DNA of 10,899 nt from Nitromaritima sp964584125 (GTDB lineage Bacteria > Nitrospinota > Nitrospinia > Nitrospinales > VA-1). Of this stretch, positions 1-6,265 are shown one piece after another. A model generated the notes under the pieces. The model made no database searches and was not told the origin of the DNA. It worked only from the letters and a program-made list of their open reading frames with translations. A program made the translations under genes and the position numbers. Each line of letters starts with the position of its first letter. The stretch's first letter is position 1. Location of the stretch: NCBI GenBank assembly GCA_964584125.1, contig CAZOYP010000075.1, positions 1 to 10,899 on the forward strand, written 5' to 3'.

Positions 1-224
1 CCAAGAGGCATGAGCAATGTTTGATTATCTCGAAACCCAACTACTTGAGCTTGAATAGACGACCTGTTTCTCGAGTGAATCGTGCAAATACTGCCGATTG
101 CAACACCAGGACCATTTGACTCAATCATCAGTCCAATAATTCGGCTAACCTTACCGGTTTTTTTTACAAAAGAATTTTTTTCTACAAATGAGCTGTATTT
201 TTTAATGTCTATGGTTTCTTGCAT
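1..224 (-). CDS. fliI: Flagellar export ATPase FliI, N-terminal fragment (cut by window edge)
   Basis: Only the first 74 codons are inside the window; the gene continues past base 1. The start is the ATG at 224-222, 30 bases after the fliH stop. The upstream ATG at 237-235 is in another frame, and an in-frame TAA closes the reading frame just before the chosen start. The visible protein has the beta-barrel N-terminal pattern of FliI/F1-type ATPases: GKVSRIIGLMIES, then GVAIGSIC, then QAQVVGFRDNQTLLMPL, matching the usual 'G.V..V.G..IE..G....G..C.I' opening and the 'AEVVGF..' segment. FliI is the cytoplasmic ATPase of the flagellar type III export apparatus and partners with FliH, encoded just before it. 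The Walker motifs lie outside the window, so the assignment rests on this N-terminal pattern plus the fliF-fliG-fliH-fliI order. The Shine-Dalgarno sequence is weak, and coupling to fliH translation is possible. Confidence 0.88.
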   Translation of the reverse strand, partial: MQETIDIKKYSSFVEKNSFVKKTGKVSRIIGLMIESNGPGVAIGSICTIHSRNRSSIQAQVVGFRDNQTLLMPL

Positions 225-254
225 AATTTAGATCCATTAAAAAAGGAAAAAAAT

Positions 255-1490
255 TTAACCCTCATTTTCAGAGGTGTCTTTTGGCGGCTCGTCTGAAGTA
301 GGGGGGGGGTCGCTATCAGTGGTTTCACCGTTTGCCTTAATTTCAGTTTCTGAAACTGGGGGTTCACTGTCAGTGGTTTCACCGTCTGCCTTAATTTCAG
401 TTTCTGAAACTGGGGGCTCACTATCAGTGGTTTCACCGTCTGCCTTAATTTCAGTTTCTGAAACTGGGGGTTCACTGTCAGTGGTTTCACCGTCTGCCTT
501 AATTTCAGTTTCTGAAACTGGGGGCTCACTATCAGTGGTTTCACCGTCTGCCTTAATTTCAGTTTCTGAAACTGGGGGTTCACTATCAGTAGTTTCACCG
601 TCTGTCTTGATTTCAGTTTCTGAAACTGGGGGTTCACTATCAATAGTTTCATCGTTTGCCTTGATTTCATTGTCTGGACTTTCCTCAGATAGAATCTCAG
701 AGCTAGGGCTAACAACGGGTACTGCTGGAGTAAGTTTTAAAATTTTGTTAATTTGGTTTTCTAATTGATCAACTTGTGCATCAATCGTCCCAAAATTTGT
801 TTCAATAATGCAACCACCTTTTTCAATCCCAGAGTTCTCTTCGAAGGTAATATTTTTTATTTCGCTAAATAGGTTTTTTAATTCAGGGGAAAATGCTTCG
901 GCGTGTGCTTTATCTGCTGGATGAATGCGGATAACCATTTTCTCTTTATCTACTACGGAATTTATGGCGAGAAGAATCATTTGTTTAACACTGTCTTCTT
1001 TTGTATTGATTTCATGTTGGAGAATTTTTTTTGTGAGCCCGGTGATTATTTCAACCATTTCTTTTTCTACTTTTGGATACATCATTGCCCGGAACTCGCT
1101 TAATTCTCGAGTAAGAGAATTTATTGTTTGTAAAAGAGGAACGAACTCTTCTTTTGCAGAGTTTTCTCCTTTTTCATATGCTTCTTTGAAGCCCCCGTCG
1201 TATCCGGCTTTGTGTCCTTCTTCGCGAGCATTTTCCTTGATTTTAATAGCTATCGATTTTGCTTTGATAATGGCATCAGCCATTAATTCCTTGACCCCTT
1301 GCTTGGCTCTTTTAACATTGTCTACATCAAAATTTCTTGCAGTTTCTGAGTCGAATGAAAATCCTCTGTTTAGTTCGGAGGTACTGCTAAGGAACTCATT
1401 CAACTCAAAGAGCCGAGTTTTCTCCTCATTTTTTTCCTCAGCATCGCCTAAATCGACAAATGTAGATGAAGATTTAAATTGACTAGACAA
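255..1490 (-). CDS. fliH: Flagellar export ATPase regulator/stator FliH with a long acidic repeat tail
   Basis: FliH binds FliI and links it to the export gate and the C-ring. The body (about 250 residues) shows the expected parts: a charged N-terminus, a Gly-spaced helix (EGHKAGYDGGFKEAYEKG), a coiled stretch, and the C-terminal domain ending GGCIIETNFGTIDAQVDQL. After this comes a tail of about 158 residues not usual for the family: a Pro/Ser linker, then seven 18-residue repeats of type SETEIKADGETTDSEPPV, then a short acidic end. Each repeat has six acidic residues and one Lys. Start choice: an open frame extends to a GTG at 1529 with no good ribosome site. The TTG at 1490-1488 has AGGAG six bases upstream and gives a typical FliH opening (SSQFKSSSTFVDLG), so I prefer it; it overlaps the fliG stop by 8 bases. 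The identity is firm, the start less so. Confidence 0.9.
   Translation of the reverse strand: MSSQFKSSSTFVDLGDAEEKNEEKTRLFELNEFLSSTSELNRGFSFDSETARNFDVDNVKRAKQGVKELMADAIIKAKSIAIKIKENAREEGHKAGYDGGFKEAYEKGENSAKEEFVPLLQTINSLTRELSEFRAMMYPKVEKEMVEIITGLTKKILQHEINTKEDSVKQMILLAINSVVDKEKMVIRIHPADKAHAEAFSPELKNLFSEIKNITFEENSGIEKGGCIIETNFGTIDAQVDQLENQINKILKLTPAVPVVSPSSEILSEESPDNEIKANDETIDSEPPVSETEIKTDGETTDSEPPVSETEIKADGETTDSEPPVSETEIKADGETTDSEPPVSETEIKADGETTDSEPPVSETEIKADGETTDSEPPVSETEIKANGETTDSDPPPTSDEPPKDTSENEG
301..309 (-). repeat. Nine-base C tract at the 3' end of fliH
   Basis: Nine G on the plus strand (C on the coding strand) encode the DPPP near the FliH C-terminus, directly adjoining the repeat array. 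Loss of one base would put translation in a frame open to 209, past the fliI start at 224. Gain of one base would give an early TGA after about 11 altered residues. Confidence 0.8.
307..684 (-). repeat. 54-bp tandem repeat array (7 units) inside fliH
   Basis: Seven contiguous 54-bp units lie at 307-360, 361-414, 415-468, 469-522, 523-576, 577-630 and 631-684. Units 2 to 5 differ from one another only at two positions in the segment ggTTCACTGT / ggCTCACTAT. Units 1, 6 and 7 are progressively more diverged. The period is a multiple of three, so the array stays in frame and encodes 18-residue repeats at the C-terminus of FliH. There are no unique spacers between units. Confidence 0.97.
361..576 (-). 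repeat. Exact 108-bp duplication within the fliH array
   Basis: Bases 361-468 and 469-576 are identical. Each block holds two slightly different 54-bp units (type A with TTCACTGT, type B with CTCACTAT), giving an A-B-A-B order. This is the mark of a recent two-unit duplication rather than independent single-unit growth. Confidence 0.93.
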
Positions 1491-2496
1491 GTTCTTCTCC
1501 TGCTCCTCCGACTGTGATTTTCCCTTCACTTTCTAGTTTTTTGCATACCTCAATAATTTTTTTCTGAGCTTTTTCTACATCGGCCAACTTGGTGGGAGGA
1601 AGATTTTCCAAGTCGTCTTTTAGCATATCAGAAGCACGCTCTGACATATTGAAAAAAAGCTTTTCTTTGAGTTCGTCACTTGCGGTTTTAAGAGCCAATG
1701 GTAGGTCTGCTTGATCGATTTCTTTCATGATCAGCTGGATACCAGGGTCATCAATTTTATTGATATCCTCAAAGACAAACCGAAGATCCGCGATCTGTTG
1801 TGCAAGTTCAGGATTGGATTCTTCCAGTTCTGCCATAATTCCTGCTTCTATTTCTTTATCCATAGTCCCGATAACCTGAGCTGCTAGTTCAACTCCGCCA
1901 AGCCTATTCCCTGACACTGCCCCTTGCTGTCTCAGCTCGCCTTGTAATGCTACATCGAGCTCTCGAATTACGTTAGGCGATACGCGCTCTAGCGTTGCCA
2001 ACCGAAGCATGATTTCAGTTCGTTTCCCTTCGGGTAGTTCAGCAATAACATTGCCAACGATTCCCTCATCAATATGGGCTAAAATTATTGCAGCTGTTTG
2101 AGGATGTTCATTCATTAAAAATGTTGCGATAGTTTTTGGTTCCAGCATTCGGAGAGTTTCTAATCCGCCACTAAGATCCTCACCTGGTGTTGAGATATTG
2201 TTAAGAATTTCTGTCGCCTTGGCAGGATCCATTGCTTTCATTAGCGCGGCTTTAAGAAAATCAGCGCCAGCTATACCAATACCACCAATTCCGGTTCTCG
2301 TAGCCATATAGAATTCTTTAGTGACCTGGTCCATTGTTTCCTGGTCGACATCACCTAATGCGGACATATAATTACCAATCGCTTGAATTTCCCGTTCTTC
2401 CATGTTAGCCATCACGTTGCCGGCATTATCTTCACCAATTGACATTAGTAAAATAGCGGCTTTTTCCGGACCTGAAAGATTACTTTTTGTTGCCAT
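1483..2496 (-). CDS. fliG: Flagellar motor switch protein FliG
   Basis: FliG is the rotor protein of the C-ring. It sits on the MS-ring protein FliF and takes torque from the stator. The 337-residue length is standard. The N-terminal domain begins SGPEKAAILLMSIGED, the middle domain carries the conserved EHPQ motif (NEHPQTAAIILAHI), and the C-terminal domain has GGVELAAQVIGTMDKE and the torque-helix region LRFVFEDINKIDD, with the expected Arg, Glu and Asp-Asp charges. LFFNMSERASDMLKDDLE closes the family pattern. The ATG at 2496 has a good ribosome site (AGGAG, five bases upstream). The gene follows fliF by 39 bases, and its 3' end overlaps fliH, so translational coupling is likely. Nothing is truncated or missing. 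Confidence 0.97.
   Translation of the reverse strand: MATKSNLSGPEKAAILLMSIGEDNAGNVMANMEEREIQAIGNYMSALGDVDQETMDQVTKEFYMATRTGIGGIGIAGADFLKAALMKAMDPAKATEILNNISTPGEDLSGGLETLRMLEPKTIATFLMNEHPQTAAIILAHIDEGIVGNVIAELPEGKRTEIMLRLATLERVSPNVIRELDVALQGELRQQGAVSGNRLGGVELAAQVIGTMDKEIEAGIMAELEESNPELAQQIADLRFVFEDINKIDDPGIQLIMKEIDQADLPLALKTASDELKEKLFFNMSERASDMLKDDLENLPPTKLADVEKAQKKIIEVCKKLESEGKITVGGAGEELV
1491..1501 (-). promoter_or_regulatory. Ribosome binding site that supports the TTG start of fliH
   Basis: AGGAG on the minus strand lies six bases before the TTG at 1490-1488, inside the last codons of fliG. The more distal GTG at 1529 has only an AT-rich leader. This site therefore decides the fliH start in favour of the 8-base overlap with fliG. 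Confidence 0.55.
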
Positions 2497-2535
2497 GCCA
2501 TCTCCTCTGGATGGGAATTTTATTAAAATTTAACC

Positions 2536-4155
2536 TTAGCTGGCCGTCGCTTTCTCACGCAGCCATTTTCGAACGACTCCAGCGGTATATTTAGGATCTT
2601 TTTCTATGAATTCGGTAACGGATTTTCTCATTTCAGCAGAATTCAATAATGTTTCTTCAAGACGTTTCATTTCTTCTTCTTCTGCCTTTTGAGCATCGGT
2701 CATTCCTTCTGTTGAGACCTCCTCTTCTACTTCTTCTTTAACGTCAACTGCAGTAGTTATCCAATTGATAAGGGGTTTAATTGCCCGTGTGTAGAAGAGT
2801 ATAACAAATACTATGCCTAGAATATATTTTCCCGCTTGGAAGGCAAGGTCAATCTGTTTTTCTTGCTCGAGGTCCGCTAGTCGTTGTTGCTCGACGCTGC
2901 GATCAAATTGAATATTTTCTACTTTAATTTGGTCGCCTCGTTCCTGATTATATCCAACAGCAGATTGCACAATTTGTAAATACTTATCCATTTCTTCTTG
3001 AGTTCTTGCTTGATATTCTTCATCTCCTTGATCATTCTCTGCCATTATTCCATTGATCATTACTGCTACAGAGAGTTTCTTGACGGTGCCGGTTGGTTTT
3101 GAAACTACACGGGTAATTTTATTAATTTCGAAGTTTTGAACTTGGTTGTTTTTATCCCTTTTGGAGGGTTGTCCAGAAGTTCCAGCTCCACCCTCATTTT
3201 GACCAGCAGGTAACTGGGCTTGAACTCCTATTACTCCTCCGGTAGGTGTGGCACCGACGACTGACTCTGAGGCTGTTTGCTGGCTACGTATAACTGCTGA
3301 CTCCGGATCATAAATTTCTTCTGTATGATCATTTTTCTCAAAATCCAAATCTGCTGTTACTCGAGCGATAACCATTCCATCTCCCAGGGCATCTTCAAGC
3401 ATGGCTAATATATTTTTTTCAAGTTCTTGTTCTACCTGGCGTTTATGTTGATAGTTGGAAGATGAACGAGCAGCTCCAGCACTCGTCTGCTGAGATCCGC
3501 TAAGTAAGTTTCCTTTTACATCAACAACAGCCACATTGTCTGCCGTGATCCCTTCAACGCTTGATGAAATTAAATGAACAATTCCTTGGACTTGTTTATC
3601 GTTCAGAGTTTTTCCTGCTTTAGTTTTTATAGTGACAGATGCTTTTCCTTTTGGTTTTTCTCTTATAAATAAAGTTTGTTTTGGAATAACTAAGTGGACT
3701 CGTGCATGATCAACCGCATCCAAAGTTTTAATAGTTCGAGAGAGTTCTCCTTGTAGTGCACGTTGAAAATTTAATTTCTGAATAAAATCAGTCATTCCCA
3801 ATGATGTTTCATCAAATATTTCAAGGCCAACATCACTTCCTTCAGGGAGGCCTTCACTTGCCATTTTTAAACGAATTTCATGAACTTGGTTTGATGGTAC
3901 ACGAATAGTTTTTCCTTGGTTAGACAACTCGTATGGGATTTTTTGAGACTTTAAATTGTCAACAATTGCTGATGCATCCTGTTCACTTAGGTTTGCATAT
4001 AGTAGCTGAAGGTCAGGTGTTTTAATCCAAAATGACATAGCAAGAATAGAACCGATGGTTACTGTTGCGAGAACGAGGGAAGCAACTTTTTGTCCCTGAG
4101 ATAGATTCCCAAAACGTTCGCTTAGTTGGCTAAAAAATGTCTGGATTGGATTCAT
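2536..4155 (-). CDS. fliF: Flagellar MS-ring protein FliF
   Basis: FliF forms the MS ring in the inner membrane, the base on which rod, C-ring and export gate assemble. The 539 residues fit the family. A first membrane segment lies at about residues 24-45 (VASLVLATVTIGSILAMSFW). The ring-building motif domains follow (LYANLSEQDASAIVDNLKSQ; GSDVGLEIFDETSLGMTDF; RTIKTLDAVDHARVHLVIP). A Gly/Gln-rich periplasmic loop comes next, then a second membrane segment near residues 443-460 (YILGIVFVILFYTRA). The cytoplasmic C-terminus ends in an acidic stretch and a FliG-binding helix (EFIEKDPKYTAGVVRKWL). The gene starts 31 bases after the flgC stop. The leader before the ATG is AT-rich with no recognisable Shine-Dalgarno, unlike fliG and flgC. 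fliE, usually between flgC and fliF, is absent here. Confidence 0.97.
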   Translation of the reverse strand: MNPIQTFFSQLSERFGNLSQGQKVASLVLATVTIGSILAMSFWIKTPDLQLLYANLSEQDASAIVDNLKSQKIPYELSNQGKTIRVPSNQVHEIRLKMASEGLPEGSDVGLEIFDETSLGMTDFIQKLNFQRALQGELSRTIKTLDAVDHARVHLVIPKQTLFIREKPKGKASVTIKTKAGKTLNDKQVQGIVHLISSSVEGITADNVAVVDVKGNLLSGSQQTSAGAARSSSNYQHKRQVEQELEKNILAMLEDALGDGMVIARVTADLDFEKNDHTEEIYDPESAVIRSQQTASESVVGATPTGGVIGVQAQLPAGQNEGGAGTSGQPSKRDKNNQVQNFEINKITRVVSKPTGTVKKLSVAVMINGIMAENDQGDEEYQARTQEEMDKYLQIVQSAVGYNQERGDQIKVENIQFDRSVEQQRLADLEQEKQIDLAFQAGKYILGIVFVILFYTRAIKPLINWITTAVDVKEEVEEEVSTEGMTDAQKAEEEEMKRLEETLLNSAEMRKSVTEFIEKDPKYTAGVVRKWLREKATAS

Positions 4156-4186
4156 TGTAAGTTTGTGTTATAGATTTTTAAATTAT

Positions 4187-4624
4187 TTATCTTCCAAGTT
4201 CTATCGCTCTTTGAGCCATTGATTTAGCAGCATTCATCGCCGTGACATTTGCCTCGAACCCTCTTGTGCTTGTTACCAGGTTTACCATTTCTGTCATTAG
4301 ATCGACATTCGGCATAGCAACGTAGCCTGTTTCACTAGCATCGGGATGGTTTGGATTGAAGACTAAACGTGGTTCACTTTGGTCTTCGATAATTTCTGTA
4401 ATCATTGATTGCAAAACATTTTCTCCAAGTTCGGACTTTAAAATTTCATTAAAATTGTCTTCAAATGGTAACGCGGTAACAACGAGTTCTTTACGCCGAT
4501 AGGGACCTCCTTCAGGTGTCCGTGTAGTTTCGATGTTGGCAAGATTGCTAGAAACCGTTTCCATGAGTTTTCTCTGAACGTTCAATCCTGATGAACTTAT
4601 TTTCATCGATGTTAAAAAATCCAT
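4187..4624 (-). CDS. flgC: Flagellar proximal rod protein FlgC
   Basis: FlgC is a proximal-rod subunit exported through the flagellar type III system and built on the MS ring/FliE. The 145-residue length is normal. The N-terminal rod signature is clear (MKISSSGLNVQRKLMETVSSNLANIETTRT followed by GGPYRRK), and the C-terminus carries the paired coiled-coil helix typical of axial proteins (VDLMTEMVNLVTSTRGFEANVTAMNAAK). The ATG at 4624 has GGAAGG nine bases upstream (4634-4639). It is the first gene of the flagellar block, preceded by a sigma-54 type promoter, with fliF 31 bases downstream. flgB, which normally precedes flgC, is not in the window. Confidence 0.95.
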   Translation of the reverse strand: MDFLTSMKISSSGLNVQRKLMETVSSNLANIETTRTPEGGPYRRKELVVTALPFEDNFNEILKSELGENVLQSMITEIIEDQSEPRLVFNPNHPDASETGYVAMPNVDLMTEMVNLVTSTRGFEANVTAMNAAKSMAQRAIELGR

Positions 4625-4698
4625 TGTCTTTTGCCTTCCACAAATGATTAATTTAAGCCTCTAAACAGAAGCGTTACACTATGTATACGTCTTATTAA

Positions 4699-4714
4699 AG
4701 CAATAACCATACCA
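4699..4714 (-). promoter_or_regulatory. Sigma-54 (-24/-12) promoter of the flgC-fliFGHI operon
   Basis: The minus strand reads TGGTATGGTTATTGCT, with the -24 GG and -12 GC separated by exactly ten bases. Against the consensus TGGCACG-N4-TTGCW it differs at only two positions of the -24 block and one optional base. Transcription would begin near 4688, giving a leader of about 64 bases to the flgC ATG. It shares the TGGTAT-N5-TTGCT core with the promoter at 10170-10185, and the neighbouring gene encodes a sigma-54 activator. Confidence 0.75.
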
Positions 4715-4814
4715 AAAAAAAGATAATAGGAGTTTTTAGTCTTTTTTTATTTTCCTCATAACCCATTATATTTTAATGATTTAATTGATTTTTGTGGCAG
4801 GGATCTTTTTTGAA

Positions 4815-4833
4815 GAGGCTCAAAAACGAGGCT
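4815..4833. promoter_or_regulatory. Possible enhancer site upstream of flgC (paired GAGGCT)
   Basis: GAGGCT occurs twice on the plus strand, at 4815-4820 and 4828-4833, 13 bases apart. This is about 127-145 bases upstream of the predicted flgC start point, the usual distance for NtrC-type activator binding. Further copies lie at 4911-4916 (end of the regulator gene) and, inverted, at 4656-4661. No binding-site consensus is known for this regulator, so the assignment is tentative. Confidence 0.25.
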
Positions 4834-4885
4834 GAGGGTAAAATCATGTCATTTCTTTGACAAGTTGTAAAAAGGGCAACTGTAT

Positions 4886-6265
4886 TTAGTTTTCTGTATG
4901 GTTCTTGTAAGAGGCTAATTTGTTACGAAGAGTGCGTATGCTAATGCCTAAATTTTCGGCAGCTTTTGTTTTGTTCCCATTGACTTCTTCCAGAGTTTGG
5001 GTGATAAGTTCTTTTTCCATATCATGAATTGTGCCTTTAAATTTGGTGAGAGGGGGGCTTTTCTCAATGTGAATTTCTTCTTCATCAAAAAAAAGGTGAG
5101 AGGGGAGGAGTGTGCTTTCTTGGCACATGAGGGTTGCTCGTTCAATTATATTTTCTAGCTCTCGTACGTTACCTGGCCAACGATATTTTTTAAGCAATTC
5201 AATGGTTTCATCGGCTATTTGCAAAATATTTTTGTTCAGTCCTTTAGAATGCTTTTCGATAAAATATTCCGCTAGCGTCTGAATATCATCTATTCTGTCT
5301 CTAAGAGGAATCAGTTTCAGAGGAATTACATTCAGCCGATAGTATAAATCTTCTCTAAACTGGTTTTCTCTTATACGCTCCTTGATGTCTCGGTTTGTTG
5401 TGGCGACAACACGAACATCAACAGGAATAGATGCTCGCCCGCCAACTTTGTCTATTTCATGTTCCTGCAAAACGCGTAACAGTTTAGCCTGAAGAGGTAG
5501 GCTCATTTCAGTTACCTCATCAAGCAGCAAAGTTCCCTTATTAGCCAATTCAAACTTTCCATCTTTGCGTTCTATTGCTCCAGTAAAAGCTCCCTTTTCA
5601 TGTCCAAATAATTCGGTTTCAAGAAGACCTTCGGGAAGCGCTGCACAATTTACTGCCATAAATGGTTTTTGTACACGGGGACTCATCTGATGAATGTATC
5701 GAGCAAACATTTCTTTGCCAGTTCCGGTATCACCCATAATAAGAACGGTTGACTTGCTGTATGCAATATTTTCAACAAATTTAATAAGTTCTAACATTTT
5801 TTTGTTTTGAGTTATTATTTGCCTTTCTACAAGATTATTTTTACTTATTTCCGACTTAAGGAGACTGCGTTCATTTTTTTCAGAACCCTCGTTCAAAAAA
5901 GCTCTATTGACTGTAGCTATAAGAACTTCTGCAGAAAATGGTTTGAGTAGATAGTCAAAAGCCCCTGCCTTAATAGTTTCAACTGCATTATCAATATCTC
6001 CATAAGCTGTCATCATAATGGCTACTGTCTGAGATGATTTCTTTTTAAGCGCCTTTAACAACTCAATACCATTCATCTTTGGCATTTTTACATCGGTTAT
6101 TACTAGATCGAAAGGACTTTCACTTAATCTTTCCAAAGCCTGTTTCCCATTTTCCGCCAGGGTAATAGTGTGGCCTTCCCTTTTGAGGGTCGTTTCAAGG
6201 GCTATTCGCATTTCAACCTCATCATCAACGACCAAAATATTTTTATGAAAATTATTTTTTGTCAA
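4886..6265 (-). CDS. Sigma-54-dependent response regulator, NtrC family (FlgR/FleR-like)
   Basis: This is a transcription activator that opens sigma-54 promoters after phosphorylation by a partner kinase. Numbering from the start chosen here gives 459 residues. The receiver domain (about 8-125) has acidic pair D14/D15, phosphoacceptor D58 (DLVITDVKMP), T86 and K108. The AAA+ domain (about 150-385) has Walker A GDTGTGKE (178-185; the first variable residue is Asp where Glu is common), the sigma-54 contact loop GAFTGA (225-230), Walker B LLLDE, sensor ATTN and the FREDLYYRLNV arginine region. A Fis-type HTH closes it (NKTKAAENLGISIRTLRNKL, about 431-450). The frame stays open to 6334, but that extra part is the reverse reading-frame shadow of the kinase G2 region. 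The TTG at 6265, with GGGA upstream, starts the receiver directly and overlaps the kinase by 14 bases. The start is uncertain. Its position beside flgC suggests a flagellar regulator. Confidence 0.9.
   Translation of the reverse strand: MTKNNFHKNILVVDDEVEMRIALETTLKREGHTITLAENGKQALERLSESPFDLVITDVKMPKMNGIELLKALKKKSSQTVAIMMTAYGDIDNAVETIKAGAFDYLLKPFSAEVLIATVNRAFLNEGSEKNERSLLKSEISKNNLVERQIITQNKKMLELIKFVENIAYSKSTVLIMGDTGTGKEMFARYIHQMSPRVQKPFMAVNCAALPEGLLETELFGHEKGAFTGAIERKDGKFELANKGTLLLDEVTEMSLPLQAKLLRVLQEHEIDKVGGRASIPVDVRVVATTNRDIKERIRENQFREDLYYRLNVIPLKLIPLRDRIDDIQTLAEYFIEKHSKGLNKNILQIADETIELLKKYRWPGNVRELENIIERATLMCQESTLLPSHLFFDEEEIHIEKSPPLTKFKGTIHDMEKELITQTLEEVNGNKTKAAENLGISIRTLRNKLASYKNHTEN

Larger units (their letters stand above)
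4625..4885. other. Intergenic region between the regulator gene and flgC
   Basis: These 261 AT-rich bases have no supportable gene on either strand, and no flgB or fliE remnant was recognised. They hold the sigma-54 promoter, the GAGGCT repeats, and a short weak inverted repeat (AGTTG...CAACT, 4864-4882) after the regulator stop. The latter has no following T run, so I do not call it a terminator; some read-through from the regulator operon into flgC is possible. Confidence 0.7.

Noticed and set aside
307..684. CRISPR-like regular repeats
   Set aside because: Units are contiguous 54-mers with no unique spacers and are in frame with a coding sequence; this is a coding minisatellite.
209..715. 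Minus-strand open frame of 168 codons across the repeat array
   Set aside because: It is the alternate frame of fliH, kept open only because the 54-bp repeat has no stop in that frame. Low-complexity translation, no ribosome site.
274..768. Plus-strand open frame of 164 codons across the repeat array
   Set aside because: Antisense shadow of the same repeats; repetitive Ser/Gly-rich translation with no family signature.
925..1482. Plus-strand open frame of 185 codons opposite fliH
   Set aside because: Lies wholly antisense to a firmly identified gene, with no recognisable domain.
4864..4882. Rho-independent terminator after the regulator gene
   Set aside because: The stem is only five base pairs with a nine-base loop and no T run follows on the minus strand.
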